From: Congregibacter brevis
GTDB taxonomy: Bacteria; Pseudomonadota; Gammaproteobacteria; Pseudomonadales; Halieaceae
Direction of reading: 5' to 3'
NCBI RefSeq assembly: GCF_045689245.1
Contig: NZ_CP136865.1
Span: forward strand, 1,054,001-1,118,000
DNA: 64,000 bases
Below are positions 28,601 to 36,649 of this stretch, piece after piece; positions within the stretch are counted from its first letter, which is position 1, and each line of letters starts with the position of its first letter. The translations under genes were made by a program, and so were the position numbers. Below the pieces are notes generated by a model. That model saw nothing but the letters and a program-made list of their open reading frames with translations, did not search any database and was not told the origin of the DNA.

Positions 28601-28785
28601 TCATGGGTGGAGTTGCTCTGGCTACGCTAGTGACCCTGTTTTTGGTGCCCATGGCCTACAGCCTGCTCGCGCGAGGCACCGGCTCTCCGGAACTCGTGAG
28701 CCGTCAGCTGGATGCGGAAATGGAGTCTTTTGATGCCGCCAAAGCCGCGGGAAGTACGGCGGTAGCGGGGCAGGAAGCGAGTTAG
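25639..28785 (+). CDS. RND efflux transporter (AcrB/HAE1 family)
   Basis: Proton-driven inner-membrane pump of 1048 residues, the standard RND size. It has twelve predicted helices with two large periplasmic loops. The start MLLSDVAVRRPVMALV fits the family. Conserved features are the TM4 proton-relay pair in LAIGLVVDDSIVVLENIHRR, GRLFAEFA before TM5/6, and the second-half VGLAAKNGILIVEFINQMR and RLRPIVMTAFTTVMGALPL. Drugs, detergents or bile-like molecules are usual substrates; specificity cannot be read. It forms a two-gene operon with the adaptor. Confidence 0.94.
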   Translation: MLLSDVAVRRPVMALVGSALIVAFGLLAFDRLPLREYPDIDSPIVTVQTSYPGASAAVVENKITELIENRLSGIEGIKTLSSASYDGESTVTIEFNLDRDIDSAANDVRDRVSGVLDNLPEEALPPETRKSNSDEQVIFWSHLVGENMSALELTDYARRYLEDRFAVLDGVARVRIGGGQIYSMRIWLDRNALVARGLTVTDVESALRSQNVELPAGTIKSSQRDFVVRIDRSYQVAEDFRELVLARGDDGYLVRLADVARVELSSAESRSMFRGNTESMVGVGIVKQSKANALSVGRAVQAEIKRVNQQLPDGMELVVGFDRSVFVDAAIDEVFSTLFIAGVLVVIVIFMFLGDPRSVLVPALTVPISLIGSFSMLWALGYSINLLTLLALVLAIGLVVDDSIVVLENIHRRLVRGESALVASYRGSRQVAFAVIATTLVLVAVFIPITFLEGNVGRLFAEFAVAMAIAVIFSSFVALTLGPVICSKLLNKDKVSNRLADRVEALSEAMELRYRKVLRPFVERSWLFIPVLLLCVFAAWQLSRSVPQEFSPTEDRGVLYMIAATPEGSSFEYTVDQVLQVEELLMPLVESGEVRRLLIRAPGWGGGESFNQAFTIMALAPWEERDRTSQEIAADAQARVKDIAGARVFVRAPRSFGGGNADPVQFVVGGDSYENLAEWQDIMLAKVAENPGLLRVDTDLKPTKPQLRVSVDRNRAGDLGISLADIGRTLETLLGSRRVTTFIMGGREYDVIIEGDREESRTLSDLDNIYVRSSTTDRLIPLSNMVTLREEAGAGSLNRYNRVRSFTLSASLADDYKLGEALEYLQEVVRTELPETASFDFKGESLEYYRASGSVYITFMLALLIVYLVMAAQFESFVHPAIILFTVPVALLGGLWGLQLVGATLNIYSQVGLIMLVGLAAKNGILIVEFINQMRDAGFEYEQSVIEGASKRLRPIVMTAFTTVMGALPLVLSSGPWHEVRSVIGVVVMGGVALATLVTLFLVPMAYSLLARGTGSPELVSRQLDAEMESFDAAKAAGSTAVAGQEAS

Positions 28786-28805
28786 CAGGGCCTGCGGTAG
28801 CGGCG

Positions 28806-29183
28806 CTAGGGAGCGGGAGTACGTTCGTCCATTTCCATGAGTGCCGCTTCCCAGTGCTCTATGTCTGATCCCAACGCATTAAGAACTTCAAACCCGGCTA
28901 TCCAGCTGCCGGGATTCTCTTTGTCTCGCATGCGCCAACGTACCTGACCTACCAGGTAGAAGGGCTCACTTTCTCCGGGGAGCTCAACGCCAATCTGCAG
29001 TATGGCGCCTACCATCACGGTCTCGTCGAGGCGCACCCGTAGTCCACTGTGAGAAACATCGAGGGTATCGCAGCGGGCAACTTTTCCGGGACCTATGCTG
29101 CCAGGTGGGGGTGATTCGATTTCAATGAATACCCGGGATGCGACAGGTAGCCGGAAGAAACGTCGATTGTCGTTGCCCGTCAT
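28806..29183 (-). CDS. PilZ domain protein
   Basis: 125-residue single-domain PilZ protein. The c-di-GMP motifs are present: an arginine block RRFFRL (residues 7-12, RxxxR) and DVSHSG (42-47, the DxSxxG motif). The rest of the beta barrel follows with QVRWRMRDK. It is therefore likely to bind cyclic di-GMP, a family-based inference. Its ATG overlaps the stop of the DUF1631 gene by 4 bases, and the two are probably coupled as the last genes of a five-gene cluster. It converges with the RND pump. Confidence 0.9.
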   Translation of the reverse strand: MTGNDNRRFFRLPVASRVFIEIESPPPGSIGPGKVARCDTLDVSHSGLRVRLDETVMVGAILQIGVELPGESEPFYLVGQVRWRMRDKENPGSWIAGFEVLNALGSDIEHWEAALMEMDERTPAP

Positions 29184-31618
29184 TGTCCCTCCTCCCGCGC
29201 TCTTTCGACTTCATCCCGGAAATAGGAGCGAGTCTCCAGAATGTCCACAAGTCCCTGATCCATAAGCGTTCGCAGTTCGGAGCGGCTCAGTTCTCGCAGA
29301 GCAATACCTTTGCGGTTGACGAAAATATAGTTGTCACGCCGGGGATCGAACACGGCAAGCTTGGCCATGATCGGGGTTTCTCCGTCATGAAACCCGAGCC
29401 ATGCACCCATGGGCACATCTACCTCTCGCTCTTTACTCGCAGCCGGGCTTTGCCCGGGAGGCGACGCTACAGGCGTCAGTGGTGGCGGTGTTGGCGGCTG
29501 AGGTGGAGGCGCGGGCGCTTGAGGTGGCGCCGGGGCTGCATAACTGGGAGGCTGCGGCGTTGGCGTTGGCGTTGGCGTTGGCGTTGGCGTTGGCGTTGGC
29601 GTTGGCGTTGGCGTTGGTGCCGGTGCCGGCGTCACTACGGGTGAAGGTGGCGGAACTGGCGGAGGTGCGGGTGGCCGGGGTGCCGCTACCGGTTGATACT
29701 CGGGCGCTGCCGGTGGACTCAGCGGCTGCGGGGTTGCGGGTGTTTCCCGATCCGCCGGTGCACCACCTATCGCTGCCTCAGCAGCCGGTGCCTCAGGTTC
29801 ATCCAGCTCCAGAGTGAGGTCCAGTTCTGCGCCTTCTGGTGGCTCCAGCACTGGATCCCATTCATCAGCATCACTGAGATCAGGAAGCTCCTCCGACCAA
29901 TCCTCAGCCTCTGAACTGTCGACAACGTTGTCTGTGTCCGGCGCAAGCTCCGGTTCTTCGGCCTGCTCAATAGTTTCCTCTTTGGGAAGCGTATCGACAT
30001 CGCTTTCAGTCGCGACCGTAGGCTCGTCATGAGCGCGCCGATCAGGGTGCGTCGGCCGCCCATCATCAGGGTCATGCTCCGCAACGGGTTGAGAGCCTTC
30101 AGCCGGAGGAGAGCCTTCAGCCGGAGGAGAGCCCTCAGCCGGAGGAGAGCCCTCAGCCGGAAGAGAGCCCTCAGCGGGTTTGGATAGCGAGCCCTCAGCG
30201 GGCTCTTGTTCAAAGCCCTCAATGGATTCGGGTCGAGAATCCGTTGTGGAAGGGGCGTCAGATACGTCTTCGGGGGGGCGGTAACCGGGATCGATAAATT
30301 GGCGCAAGCGATCTTCGCTATCGATGCCAACTGCGGAAGCGAGGCTGAGGCTAAAGCTATCCCGATTGGCCAGTAGCACGGAAAAGCCGTCGTTCACACG
30401 CTGACTGAAAGCTTTCCGAGAAATATCCAAAGCCTTTAAGCCTACAAAATTCGCAAAGAGCAGGTGCTGTCCGTTCTCCAGTTGCAATACGAGCTGAGCT
30501 CTTAACTCGCCCTCATCATCTTCAAATTGATACCAATCGCCCGTAGTGAGTCTGTCATCTCTGCTGACTTCCAGAGCGGGAGGCTCTGCTTCTACCGGAA
30601 TAGCAGGGATTTTCACTAGCTGAAGCTTCTGGCCGTGCTGTATACGCAGGTGTGCGTACTCCACGAGTCCAATGGCACTATCGGTAGCATCGCTGTCATG
30701 CTCAAGGCTCAGCAGCCAGCGTCGAAGCTCTCCAGGCAAATGTCGGAGGATCTGTTCCTGTCGATCACGGCCGGCGTCACCCGAATCCTCCTGTGCTTGC
30801 ACGGACTCCATAAGGTGCAGCGTTGCTCGGCGCATCTGATCCCATTCTCGCGATACGCCTCCATGCTTTACCAGTACAAGCTGGGCGCTGTCGTACCACG
30901 GGCCTTTAAGAAACTCTCCGATTGCCGCGGGGAGGTCGAACTTTTCGAGCCCCGCATTGATGTCCTTGGCTGCTTCACGTCGAGCGGAGAGAGTTTTAAG
31001 GCGGGCTTCTTCGGTCTCCGCCAGCCTTTGCACCATTCGCTGTGCTCGCGCGGCATCACGCTCGTTGGCGGCAACCAGCTCTTGAGTAATCGCAGCGATA
31101 TCAAGCCGATCGTTGTTGAACCACTCCAGCGACTTTTCGACCGCACGCTGTATGCGTTGCTCGAGCATTTGCCCTGCTCGATCGAGGCGCATCTGCCAGC
31201 CGACAGCACCGTTTTGTAGTGCGTCAAGCAAGCGATGGAGGTCGTGGGCACCCGGGGTGTAAAACGACTCTTCTCTGAGCGCCATTGCCACCGCTAAAGG
31301 CAGTAGTCGCCGGATATGATCTTTAAGGGGTTGTTCGAGAGGGAAGTGATCTTCCCACTCGTCGAATGCTTCACAGACCCACACCAATACAGCATGGTCT
31401 CCGGGCCGAAGGCTGGCTTTTAAGTTTTGTTTGGCTGCACGACGCTTAATCGTTGCCAGAGGCGAGCTGTCGGTGTCTTTGCTCTTGGCGAGAAAGCTAA
31501 TCAGCGTATCTGGCGAGAGGGTATCGGCACTGAGAGGTGCATCAGTGGGAGCGAACTGTTCCTCTACCTTAGGCTTAAGAGAGCAGGGGAGTGGGATTTG
31601 ATCGTGAGAAAGAGTCAT
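29180..31618 (-). CDS. DUF1631 family protein with tandem-repeat linker
   Basis: Cytoplasmic protein of 812 residues; DUF1631 proteins have no assigned function. Residues about 40-340 are helical. A beta-rich block at about 359-413 (GDWYQFEDDEGELRAQLVL, LLFANFVGLKALDIS) is echoed at the C-terminus at about 738-790 (GAWLGFHDGETPIMAKLAV, YIFVNRKGIALRELS), so the fold appears duplicated. The segment between is acidic and low in complexity, with PAEGSP repeats, Pro-rich stretches and a run of Thr-Pro dipeptides. No membrane segment or signal occurs. Coupling to a PilZ gene suggests a c-di-GMP link, which is inference. Confidence 0.85.
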   Translation of the reverse strand: MTLSHDQIPLPCSLKPKVEEQFAPTDAPLSADTLSPDTLISFLAKSKDTDSSPLATIKRRAAKQNLKASLRPGDHAVLVWVCEAFDEWEDHFPLEQPLKDHIRRLLPLAVAMALREESFYTPGAHDLHRLLDALQNGAVGWQMRLDRAGQMLEQRIQRAVEKSLEWFNNDRLDIAAITQELVAANERDAARAQRMVQRLAETEEARLKTLSARREAAKDINAGLEKFDLPAAIGEFLKGPWYDSAQLVLVKHGGVSREWDQMRRATLHLMESVQAQEDSGDAGRDRQEQILRHLPGELRRWLLSLEHDSDATDSAIGLVEYAHLRIQHGQKLQLVKIPAIPVEAEPPALEVSRDDRLTTGDWYQFEDDEGELRAQLVLQLENGQHLLFANFVGLKALDISRKAFSQRVNDGFSVLLANRDSFSLSLASAVGIDSEDRLRQFIDPGYRPPEDVSDAPSTTDSRPESIEGFEQEPAEGSLSKPAEGSLPAEGSPPAEGSPPAEGSPPAEGSQPVAEHDPDDGRPTHPDRRAHDEPTVATESDVDTLPKEETIEQAEEPELAPDTDNVVDSSEAEDWSEELPDLSDADEWDPVLEPPEGAELDLTLELDEPEAPAAEAAIGGAPADRETPATPQPLSPPAAPEYQPVAAPRPPAPPPVPPPSPVVTPAPAPTPTPTPTPTPTPTPTPTPTPQPPSYAAPAPPQAPAPPPQPPTPPPLTPVASPPGQSPAASKEREVDVPMGAWLGFHDGETPIMAKLAVFDPRRDNYIFVNRKGIALRELSRSELRTLMDQGLVDILETRSYFRDEVERAREEGQ
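29557..29616. repeat. Hexanucleotide microsatellite (GCGTTG)10 inside the DUF1631 gene
   Basis: Ten perfect head-to-tail copies of GCGTTG, which on the coding strand read CCA ACG, that is Pro-Thr. The unit is a multiple of three, so slippage would change the length of the Thr-Pro linker without breaking the frame. Confidence 0.95.
30091..30180. repeat. 18-bp tandem repeat inside the DUF1631 gene
   Basis: Five consecutive 18-bp units of the form GAGAGCCYTCAGCCGGAG; the first two are identical, the next two differ at one or two bases and the fifth has diverged at its end. They encode the PAEGSP-type repeats. The frame is kept. Confidence 0.92.
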
Positions 31619-31644
31619 AGCGCGCCGCTAAACCGGCAGCAGTC

Positions 31645-33108
31645 CTAGCGCAAGCTCTTGAGCAGCTGGTCAACGACTCGCTCAAGCTGTTGTAGGTTGC
31701 TGCAAGGTGCACAGTAGTGGCAGACAGTCTGGTAGCGCAGCATCTCTGAATCACCGGTACCCCAAGCGCGCCGCGACTCCGGATTCAGCCAGATAACTTG
31801 TTTACTGCGCTGGTAAATGCTCTGCATGATCTCCAGCTCTGGGTTTCCTCGATTGTTACGCGCATCGCCTAGAATGATAACCGATGTATTGCGGTTGATG
31901 TCGTCCAAGGCCAGCTGAGAAAAGTCGCGGAAGCTGCTGCCATAATCCGTGGCGCCGCCGTAGCGCCAATTCGCTAACTCGATAGCACGCTCCAGCGGCT
32001 CGTCCCGGAATAGATCGCTGATTTCCCCCAGGTGACTTGAGAACGCAAAGCTTCGAGTGCGTGGGAGAACGTCCTGAAGGCTATACAAAAACATCAGCAG
32101 AAAACTGGCGTAAGCAGCAACGGATCCGCTTACGTCACATACCGCCAGCAATTGCGCCTTGTCACGCTTCCGTGATCGCCAGTGCGTCTTAAACAATATG
32201 CCGTCGTGAGCCATACCACCACGCAGTGTCTTGCCCATGTCCAGCTGGCCGCGCTTTACGGGCCGACGACGGGCGCTGTGGCGGCTGGCTAGACGACGGG
32301 CCATGCGGCGCACTTGTTCCTGCACCCGATCACGATGCCGCCGATCGATATTAGATAACCGGGTCTTGCTTAGGATATCTTCCATGAACGCGCTGTTGTG
32401 GCCCTCTGCGTTCATGAGGTACTGCTGCTCTACGTAGTCTCGCACCTGTTCGCGGAGCACGTCACGGTAACGGCGCAGAGTATCGATTGCAGGCGAGTCG
32501 GCGCGCTCGAGCTCAATGACAGCGTCGCGCATTAAAGCCTCGCCAAGGGTGTCGAGGATTCTGCGAGTGTACTGGCCCTTTTGAGTGAACAGCCGAATCT
32601 TACTGAGACCAGCGTCCTGGGCTGCGCTGCGCATGGCGGTACTTAGCGCGCCCCGTTGGTTTTCGAGAAGCGCAGGCAACAGTTCGCCATCTAACAATTC
32701 TTTCAGCGACGGAGAACTTCCCGCCGCTGCCTGAAGCTCTGCAGCATCAGAGGCTGATCCTCCCCCCGCTGCGGCCTGTCCCGCACCATTGCCAGCGGCA
32801 TCTGGACTATCTGCCGTCGCACCTTCTGCGCTCTCGCTACCTTCACCGTCTCCTTCGGTGGTGTCAGCCTCGCCTTCGGTACTGAAGTCGGCGGCCTGTT
32901 CGTCGAAGAACTGATCAAAGCAATAAAAGAACGTATGCTCTTCTCGGTCGCTTTTGGCTAAGGTTAAAGCAAGGGCATTGCGGAGAGTGTCTCGATCGGA
33001 GTAACCCACGACTTCCATTGCCGCGGCCGCATCCAGAGTCTCTGCAGGAGACACGGGTAAAGAGTGACTGCGGAGAATCTCGATGAAGCGAAGCAGGCTG
33101 GACTGCAT
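31645..33108 (-). CDS. VWA (CoxE-like) domain protein
   Basis: 487-residue cytoplasmic protein of the CoxE-type von Willebrand A family, partner of MoxR ATPases. Residues about 75-130 are an acidic, Gly/Ala-rich low-complexity linker; 160-290 are helical and very basic. The VWA domain begins near 318 and has the metal-ion MIDAS signature DVSGS (Asp325, Ser327, Ser329), with an Asp loop ILGDARNN later. The C-terminus carries CHYCAPC, three closely spaced cysteines. Its start directly abuts the stop of the MoxR gene. MoxR-VWA pairs act as chaperones that load cofactors or activate complexes; the client here is unknown. Confidence 0.88.
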   Translation of the reverse strand: MQSSLLRFIEILRSHSLPVSPAETLDAAAAMEVVGYSDRDTLRNALALTLAKSDREEHTFFYCFDQFFDEQAADFSTEGEADTTEGDGEGSESAEGATADSPDAAGNGAGQAAAGGGSASDAAELQAAAGSSPSLKELLDGELLPALLENQRGALSTAMRSAAQDAGLSKIRLFTQKGQYTRRILDTLGEALMRDAVIELERADSPAIDTLRRYRDVLREQVRDYVEQQYLMNAEGHNSAFMEDILSKTRLSNIDRRHRDRVQEQVRRMARRLASRHSARRRPVKRGQLDMGKTLRGGMAHDGILFKTHWRSRKRDKAQLLAVCDVSGSVAAYASFLLMFLYSLQDVLPRTRSFAFSSHLGEISDLFRDEPLERAIELANWRYGGATDYGSSFRDFSQLALDDINRNTSVIILGDARNNRGNPELEIMQSIYQRSKQVIWLNPESRRAWGTGDSEMLRYQTVCHYCAPCSNLQQLERVVDQLLKSLR

Positions 33109-34029
33109 TTAGGCGTTGTCCGAGGCCTGCTCGATAGAACGCAGGATAGCGCCCAGTTCCGCTTCGGTCGCCTCAATATCTTGCTCAAACTTCAGGAGTA
33201 CGTTGAGGGTCTCCTGTACGAGCTTGGGTTCCAACTCCGCGGCATGAAGGAGTAACAGGCTGCGCGCCCAGTCGATAGTTTCGGAAACCGCCGGCTGTTT
33301 CTTAAGGTCGAGCTCTCTCACGGCATGTACAAAGGCCACGAGTTGCTGGCGCAAGCTGCCCTGTACCTCCGGCACTCTGCTGGCGAGGATGCGCTCTTCA
33401 AGATCAATGCTGGGAAATGGGATATGCAGGTGGAGGCAGCGGCGTTTCAGGGCGTCAGAAATATCGCGGGTGTTGTTACTCGTGAGGAACACCAGCGGCG
33501 TCGACTTGGCTTTGATCGTGCCAATCTCTGGAATGGATACCTGATAGTCCGACAGAATCTCCAATAGCAGGGACTCAAACTCGTGATCTGATTTGTCAAT
33601 TTCATCGATGAGCAGTACTGCGCCTTCGGGCTGCTCCATGGCTTGCAGCAAGGGACGGGGTTCAAGAAATTCTTCGGAGTAGAAAACGTCTCCAAACTGA
33701 TGAAGGCGCTCAACGGACTCGGCTAGGCCTTCGGCACCATCCAACAAATCGCCCAGCTTCTCCTTGAGAACCTGTGTGTATAGAAGCTGCTTTCCGTACT
33801 TCCACTCATACAAAGCTTTTGCTTCGTCCAGTCCTTCGTAGCACTGCAGGCGCACCAAGGGCAGGCCCAAAAGTGTTGCCGCGGTTTTTGCGAGCTCTGT
33901 TTTACCGACGCCGGGAGGGCCTTCGACTAATACGGGTTTGCGTAGCTGCGCCGCAAGAAAGACCGCCGTTGCTATTCGCGGGCTGCATATATAACCGAGC
34001 TCAGCAAAGCCGTTTTCAATCGCCTCCAT
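33109..34029 (-). CDS. MoxR-type AAA+ ATPase
   Basis: AAA+ chaperone ATPase of 306 residues from this ATG. Walker A is GPPGVGKTE (37-45) and Walker B VLLIDEID, with sensor 1 in FLTSNNTRD. CoxD/MoxR proteins work with VWA proteins, as the next gene suggests. Neither this ATG nor the alternatives (GTG near 34056, TTG at 34086) has a good Shine-Dalgarno; the ATG was chosen because MoxR homology begins there. The TTG would put it only 9 bases from the moaA stop. moaA upstream hints at a molybdenum-related client, by analogy with CoxD/CoxE, but this is inference. Confidence 0.9.
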   Translation of the reverse strand: MEAIENGFAELGYICSPRIATAVFLAAQLRKPVLVEGPPGVGKTELAKTAATLLGLPLVRLQCYEGLDEAKALYEWKYGKQLLYTQVLKEKLGDLLDGAEGLAESVERLHQFGDVFYSEEFLEPRPLLQAMEQPEGAVLLIDEIDKSDHEFESLLLEILSDYQVSIPEIGTIKAKSTPLVFLTSNNTRDISDALKRRCLHLHIPFPSIDLEERILASRVPEVQGSLRQQLVAFVHAVRELDLKKQPAVSETIDWARSLLLLHAAELEPKLVQETLNVLLKFEQDIEATEAELGAILRSIEQASDNA

Positions 34030-34095
34030 AGAGGCAAGTTCAGTCCTTTTATCCACGGCCCTTGGGCTCTCCCTAAGCTGGTGCAACGCGGCTGT

Positions 34096-35106
34096 CTAGC
34101 CGCCTGTCGCGTTCATGAAGCGCAGAATCTGCGGCTCTTCACTGTTATCAAAGTAGTGGCGCTCGGGCTTGATAGCCATGGCGTCGTGCAAAACTGTCTG
34201 CAGCTCTTCAGTGGTGCTGCCCGGGCTGCGCAGGTACTCTCGTAAATCCACGGAATGCTCGTTTCCCAGACACAGCAAAAGCTGCCCTTCCACCGTCACA
34301 CGCACCCGATTGCACAAGTGGCAAAAATTATTACTGTGCGGCGAGATAAAGCCAATGCGACTGCGGCTGCCCTCAAGCGAGTACATTCTTGCGGGGCCGT
34401 CGCTTCCGGTCGGGTCGCCTAACGCACACAGGCTGTAATGCTCTTCAATCTGAGCGCGGAGCCAGTCGCTGTCAGCCAGGGTTAAAGCACGGTCGTGATC
34501 GTCGATACGGCCCAGAGGCATCTCTTCGATGAAAGCGAGATCTATACCTCGCTCTTTGGCAAAGCTGACCAGATCCAGTACTTCGTCGTCGTTGTCACCG
34601 CGCATAATGACTGCATTGATACGAATCCGCTCAAAATCGGCCGCACAGGCTGCGTCGACGCCGGCGATAACCTGTTCCAGATGGCCGACGCGGGTGATCT
34701 GCCTAAACCGCCGTGGCTGCAAGCTATCGAGACTGATGTTCAGCCGCTTCACACCGGCATCACTTAACGGTTGAGCCAGACGCTGGAGCTGGGAGCCGTT
34801 GGTGGTCATCACCAGTTCTTCTAATCCCTGCATTGCACCGAGCTGTTCTACCAACTGCATGATGTTGTGTCTCACCAACGGTTCGCCGCCCGTAAGACGG
34901 ATTTTGCGAACGCCCAAATTGACAAAAGCCTGCGAGACCTTTGCCAGCTCTTCCAGAGTGAGTACTTCATTTTTGGGGACAAATTTCATGTCTTCGGCCA
35001 TGCAATACACACAGCGAAAGTCACAGCGATCTGTCACGGACAAGCGCAGATAGTCGACGCGTCGACCGAAGCGATCGATAAGCGTGTTCGGAGTGTTTTC
35101 TTGCAT
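34096..35106 (-). CDS. moaA: GTP 3',8-cyclase (molybdenum cofactor biosynthesis protein A)
   Basis: Radical SAM enzyme that starts molybdopterin synthesis from GTP. From this ATG it has 336 residues, the family length. The SAM cluster cysteines are Cys28, Cys32 and Cys35 in DRCDFRCVYC. The second cluster is seen in CHLCNRVRV and the later Cys of LLLCLG, and the protein ends with the required GG. The frame continues 25 codons upstream without homology. No other moa genes lie in the window; a molybdoenzyme gene lies 18 kb away. It is the first gene of the moaA-MoxR-VWA-DUF1631-PilZ cluster. Confidence 0.95.
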   Translation of the reverse strand: MQENTPNTLIDRFGRRVDYLRLSVTDRCDFRCVYCMAEDMKFVPKNEVLTLEELAKVSQAFVNLGVRKIRLTGGEPLVRHNIMQLVEQLGAMQGLEELVMTTNGSQLQRLAQPLSDAGVKRLNISLDSLQPRRFRQITRVGHLEQVIAGVDAACAADFERIRINAVIMRGDNDDEVLDLVSFAKERGIDLAFIEEMPLGRIDDHDRALTLADSDWLRAQIEEHYSLCALGDPTGSDGPARMYSLEGSRSRIGFISPHSNNFCHLCNRVRVTVEGQLLLCLGNEHSVDLREYLRSPGSTTEELQTVLHDAMAIKPERHYFDNSEEPQILRFMNATGG

Positions 35107-35275
35107 GGCGCGCAGTGTACTTCTCTGGGGCGTTGCGACCAAGCGCGCGCCGCGCTTTACAGCTCGCACTCTCTGGGACACGATGGGCGTCTATGAGCTC
35201 TTTTAGTCCTTGCGGCGCAATCAAAACCTCTCAAGATCACCGGTATACGCTCGAGTTCGGGCGGGGTCTGGGCTG

Positions 35276-36649
35276 ATGCGGGCTATTGCCTTTTACGCCG
35301 GTCCTCTCTTGGCGTTTGCCGCTGCGCTCTTGGCCTTGGAGACAGGCCAGTCTCAGTCCGTTGCAGTAGTGCTGGGTGTCGCGGTTATCTGCATTGTGTG
35401 GTGGATTTTCGAACCCATCGCGATTCCTGTGACGTCGCTGATTCCTCTTGCAGTTTTGCCCCTCGCCGGCATTCTGACGCCTGCAGAAGTAGGGGAAGCC
35501 TATGGTTCGCCGCTGATTTTGCTGCTGCTGGGGGGCTTTTTGCTCTCTCAGGCGATGGAAAGCAGCGGTGCGCATAGGCGAATCGCCCTGGGAATGATTC
35601 ACCTGTTTGGTGCCAAAAGCCCCCAGCGATTGGTATTGGGGTTCATGACGGCCGCTGCGGTACTCAGTATGTGGATTTCTAATACGGCGACGACCTTGAT
35701 GCTATTGCCCGTCGCCCTCGCGATGCTCGAGGGCTCCAAAGATAAGGAGCGGCTCGCGGTACCTCTGCTTCTTGGCCTCGCCTATGCCGCGAGCGTCGGG
35801 GGTGTTGGAACGCCTATTGGGACGCCTCCCAATCTAATATTCATGCAGATATTTGAGGAGTACACGGGCGAAGAGATGTCCTTTACGCGCTGGATGACCT
35901 GGGGCGTACCGGTCGTAGTGTTGCTGGTGCCAGCCATGGCATGGTCACTTACTCGGGGGATTGAGCGCAGTGCGAGTCTTGAACTGCCTGTTGTAGGTCC
36001 CTGGCGGCCGGAAGAGCGTCGAGTGCTTGCTATTTTTTGTCTTACCGCGGTGGCATGGGTTACGCGCAGTGAACCCTTTGGGGGTTGGCGAGCGTTGTTG
36101 GACTTACCCCAGGCCAACGACGCATCCGTCGCCCTGCTTGCGGTGGTGGTTATGTGTATCGTCCCTAATGGTCGTGGGGGGCGGTTACTGGATTGGGATA
36201 GAGCCAGTCGTATTCCCTGGGGCGTTTTACTGTTGTTCGCTGGGGGAATCTGTTTGGCGAAGGGTTTTGTTGCCTCGGGTCTGAGTGACGTTTTGGGTCA
36301 GGCGCTGGCCTCTCTTACAAATATGCCGTCCATCCTGCTGATTCTGGTGGTGTGTCTGGTAGTCACCTTTATGACTGAAGCCACCAGTAACACGGCGAGT
36401 ACCACACTCCTGATGCCGGTGCTGGCTGCTGCGGCGCTTGCCGCTTCTTTGCCTCCGGAGTTGATCATGGTGCCTGCGGCTATGAGTGCAAGTTGCGCCT
36501 TTATGTTGCCGGTGGCTACGGCGCCGAATACCGTCGTGTTCGGGTCCGGACTGATTACCACCACACGGATGGCTCGTGAGGGGCTTATGCTTAATTTTAT
36601 AGCCGCAGCGATTATCACCGTGGTGTGTTACGGAGTAATGGTTTTATGA
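35276..36649 (+). CDS. SLC13/DASS family anion transporter
   Basis: Inner-membrane sodium-coupled symporter of dicarboxylates, citrate or sulfate. The 457-residue protein has about eleven to twelve hydrophobic helices and the two SNT-type substrate/sodium hairpins: ISNTATTLMLLPVAL in the first half and EATSNTASTTLLMPVL in the second. GTPIGTPPNLIF and ATAPNTVVFGSG are also conserved. The precise substrate is not readable. The ATG was chosen because the membrane domain starts there; 22 more codons are open upstream. It overlaps the next gene by 4 bases. Confidence 0.88.
   Translation: MRAIAFYAGPLLAFAAALLALETGQSQSVAVVLGVAVICIVWWIFEPIAIPVTSLIPLAVLPLAGILTPAEVGEAYGSPLILLLLGGFLLSQAMESSGAHRRIALGMIHLFGAKSPQRLVLGFMTAAAVLSMWISNTATTLMLLPVALAMLEGSKDKERLAVPLLLGLAYAASVGGVGTPIGTPPNLIFMQIFEEYTGEEMSFTRWMTWGVPVVVLLVPAMAWSLTRGIERSASLELPVVGPWRPEERRVLAIFCLTAVAWVTRSEPFGGWRALLDLPQANDASVALLAVVVMCIVPNGRGGRLLDWDRASRIPWGVLLLFAGGICLAKGFVASGLSDVLGQALASLTNMPSILLILVVCLVVTFMTEATSNTASTTLLMPVLAAAALAASLPPELIMVPAAMSASCAFMLPVATAPNTVVFGSGLITTTRMAREGLMLNFIAAAIITVVCYGVMVL

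Noticed and set aside
29557..29616. Short repeat array considered as CRISPR-like
   Set aside because: Units are contiguous 6-mers without spacers inside a coding gene.
29401..29817. Plus-strand frame rich in Ala-Leu repeats opposite the DUF1631 gene
   Set aside because: It is the complement of the GCGTTG repeat and the Pro-rich coding region; no family similarity or ribosome site.
34030..34086. Longer MoxR start at TTG 34086
   Set aside because: The added residues do not resemble MoxR proteins and there is no Shine-Dalgarno. It cannot be excluded, since the TTG would tighten spacing to moaA.
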